Assembly (NCBI GenBank): GCA_903837135.1
Contig: CAILTK010000079.1
Location: forward strand, 1-64,000
Direction: 5' to 3'
Origin: an uncultured Caulobacterales bacterium
GTDB taxonomy: Bacteria > Pseudomonadota > Alphaproteobacteria > Caulobacterales > Caulobacteraceae
Length of the DNA: 64,000 bases
Position numbers and translations under genes: made by a program. Shown piece after piece: positions 62,600 to 64,000 of this stretch. The notes below the pieces were generated by a model. It did no database searches, had not been told where the DNA came from, and saw nothing but the letters and a program-made list of their open reading frames with translations. Position 1 is the first letter of the stretch. Each line of letters opens with the position of its first letter.

Positions 62600-64000
62600 A
62601 TGGACCTTGCTTCAAACCTCGCAAACGCGCCGCTGCCCGCCGACTTCATCGAAGGTGCACGGACCTTGTTCGGCGCGCGGCTGCACCTTGGCGAGGCGGT
62701 TCGGGAGGCCCATGGACGCAGCGAGGCCCACTTCGCCACCCTGCTGCCCGACGCGGTGGTCTTCGCCCATTCCACCGAGGAGGTCGCGGCGCTGGTCAAG
62801 CTCTGCCAGCGCAGCGGCGTGCCGGTGGTGGCGTTCGGGGCGGGCACCTCGATCGAGGGCAACACCACCCCCGTCCGCGGCGGCGTTTCGCTCGACCTGT
62901 CGGAAATGACCGCCATCCTGGAGGTCAATGCGGAGGACTTCGACTGCACCGTGCAGGCCGGGGTGCGGCGCGAGCAGCTGAACGAGCACCTGCGCGACAG
63001 GGGCCTGTTCTTTCCCATTGATCCTGGCGCCAACGCGACCCTCGGCGGCATGTCCGCTACCCGCGCGTCCGGCACCAACGCGGTCCGCTACGGCACCATG
63101 CGCGAGGCGGTGCTGTCGCTGCGGGTGGTGACCGCGGACGGACGCGACATCCGCACCGCCCGCCGGGCCCGCAAGTCGGCGGCCGGTTATGACCTGACCC
63201 GCATGTTCGTGGGCTCGGAAGGCACGCTCGGCATCATCACCGAGATCACACTCCGCCTGCATCCGATCCCCGAGACCATCTCCGCCGCCGTGTGCGGGTT
63301 CGAGACCCTGGCCGGGGCGGTGGACACAGTGGTTCAGGCGACCCAGCTCGGCGTGCCGCTGGCGCGGGTGGAGATCCTGGACGACGCGCAGATCCGGGCG
63401 GTGAACCGCTATTCCAACCTGAGCTACCCCGAGCTCACCACCCTGTTCTTCGAGTTCCACGGCACCGAACGCTATGTGGCCGAGCAGGTGGAGACCGTCT
63501 CGGAACTGGCGGCGGCCAACGGCGGCGGCGACTTCCAGTGGGCCACCCGGCCGGAGGATCGCTCGAAGCTCTGGAAGGCGCGGCACGAGGCCTATTACGC
63601 CGCATTGCAACTGCGCCCCGGTTGCGTCGGTTGGCCGACCGACGTGTGCGTCCCCATGAGCCGCCTCGCGCAATGCATCGGCGAGACCAAGCAGGATCTG
63701 CTCGACGCCGGGATCGTCGCGCCCATCCTCGGCCATGTGGGCGACGGCAATTTCCACGTCATCTTCGTCATCGATCCGAACAGCCCGGAAGAGCAGGCGC
63801 AGGCGGAGCAGCTGAACCGGCGGCTCGTGAAGCGGGCTCTGTCCATGGACGGCACATGTACCGGCGAGCACGGCATCGGCATCGGCAAGCAGGACTGGCT
63901 GGTGGAGGAACTGGGCGAGGCGGTGGAGCTGATGCGGACCCTGAAGCGCGCCTTCGATCCGAACGACATCCTGAACCCTGGCAAGATCTTCAGCCGCGGC
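62600..64000 (+). CDS. FAD-linked 2-hydroxyacid dehydrogenase (Dld/GlcD type), truncated by window end
   Basis: 467 codons open to the window edge, with no stop, starting at ATG 62600. The PCMH FAD domain is clear (VPVVAFGAGTSIEGNTTPVRGGVSLDLS, FFPIDPGANATLGGMSATRASGTNAVRYGTM, GSEGTLGIITEITLRLH) and the C-terminal oxidase domain has GHVGDGNFHVIF (metal site) and CTGEHGIGIGKQDW. Matches D-lactate dehydrogenase (cytochrome) / glycolate oxidase GlcD; the end NPGKIFS suggests the gene is nearly complete. Transfers electrons to the respiratory chain. Confidence 0.9.
   Translation, partial: MDLASNLANAPLPADFIEGARTLFGARLHLGEAVREAHGRSEAHFATLLPDAVVFAHSTEEVAALVKLCQRSGVPVVAFGAGTSIEGNTTPVRGGVSLDLSEMTAILEVNAEDFDCTVQAGVRREQLNEHLRDRGLFFPIDPGANATLGGMSATRASGTNAVRYGTMREAVLSLRVVTADGRDIRTARRARKSAAGYDLTRMFVGSEGTLGIITEITLRLHPIPETISAAVCGFETLAGAVDTVVQATQLGVPLARVEILDDAQIRAVNRYSNLSYPELTTLFFEFHGTERYVAEQVETVSELAAANGGGDFQWATRPEDRSKLWKARHEAYYAALQLRPGCVGWPTDVCVPMSRLAQCIGETKQDLLDAGIVAPILGHVGDGNFHVIFVIDPNSPEEQAQAEQLNRRLVKRALSMDGTCTGEHGIGIGKQDWLVEELGEAVELMRTLKRAFDPNDILNPGKIFSRG

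Overview
This is a high-GC (by eye about two thirds G+C) chromosomal window from a Gram-negative bacterium. Three large TonB-dependent receptors, a VacJ/MlaA protein, many small degradative operons and the codon usage fit an alphaproteobacterium, most likely Caulobacterales (Phenylobacterium/Caulobacter-like) or Sphingomonadales. That placement is inference; the window has no rRNA or other marker gene. I see no tRNA, rRNA, CRISPR array, prophage or intact insertion sequence. Two copies of a roughly 94-bp palindromic dispersed repeat are present (about 10.45 and 28.08 kb).

Layout. 0-4.8 kb: a cysteine-free LysR regulator, three different CxxC peroxiredoxin-like proteins, an MlaA-type envelope protein and a DUF2141 exported protein. 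4.8-10.4 kb: a TauD-type dioxygenase and a TonB receptor, facing a DszA/NtaA-type flavin monooxygenase across an unusually AT-rich intergenic region; this looks like an organosulfur acquisition and desulfonation set. 10.5-15.6 kb: small regulator/target pairs (MarR/NAD-binding protein, TetR/alcohol dehydrogenase, TetR/DUF4267) with visible operator dyads, and a SnoaL-like gene cut by one nonsense codon. 15.6-18.5 kb: a PobA-like hydroxylase and an SDR facing an AraC regulator. 18.5-23.8 kb: a CoA transferase and acyl-CoA dehydrogenase facing a TonB receptor. 23.9-26.5 kb: an SdsA1-type alkylsulfatase facing a Crp/Fnr regulator. 26.6-33.5 kb: an MFS transporter, an operon of alpha/beta hydrolase, VOC protein and gamma-glutamyltransferase, and an operon of FAD monooxygenase and a stand-alone chorismate-mutase-like protein. 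33.6-36.7 kb: LysR opposite TetR plus a bile-acid-symporter-like transporter. 37-39.3 kb: an SDR/thiolase pair resembling beta-oxidation.

39.4-64 kb is a dense degradative region. It holds two amidohydrolase-2 proteins, a TonB receptor, two MFS/SBF-independent uptake steps (TonB and MFS), two aldehyde dehydrogenases, a cupin, a VOC protein, a fumarylpyruvate-hydrolase-like protein, a GMC oxidoreductase, an alpha/beta hydrolase and a type B carboxylesterase. It also holds three non-homologous 2-hydroxyacid oxidoreductases (Ldh2 type, FMN LldD type, FAD GlcD/Dld type). Four or five regulators (TetR, LysR, AraC, GntR) are interspersed. Three promoters in 50.4-53.5 kb share one inverted repeat, TGACC-N5-GGTCA, with a degenerate fourth near 40.76 kb, so a single unidentified regulator probably controls them. 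My reading is that this region imports an ester or aromatic compound, hydrolyses it, and oxidises the alcohol and hydroxyacid products to acids that enter central metabolism. The substrate cannot be read from sequence.
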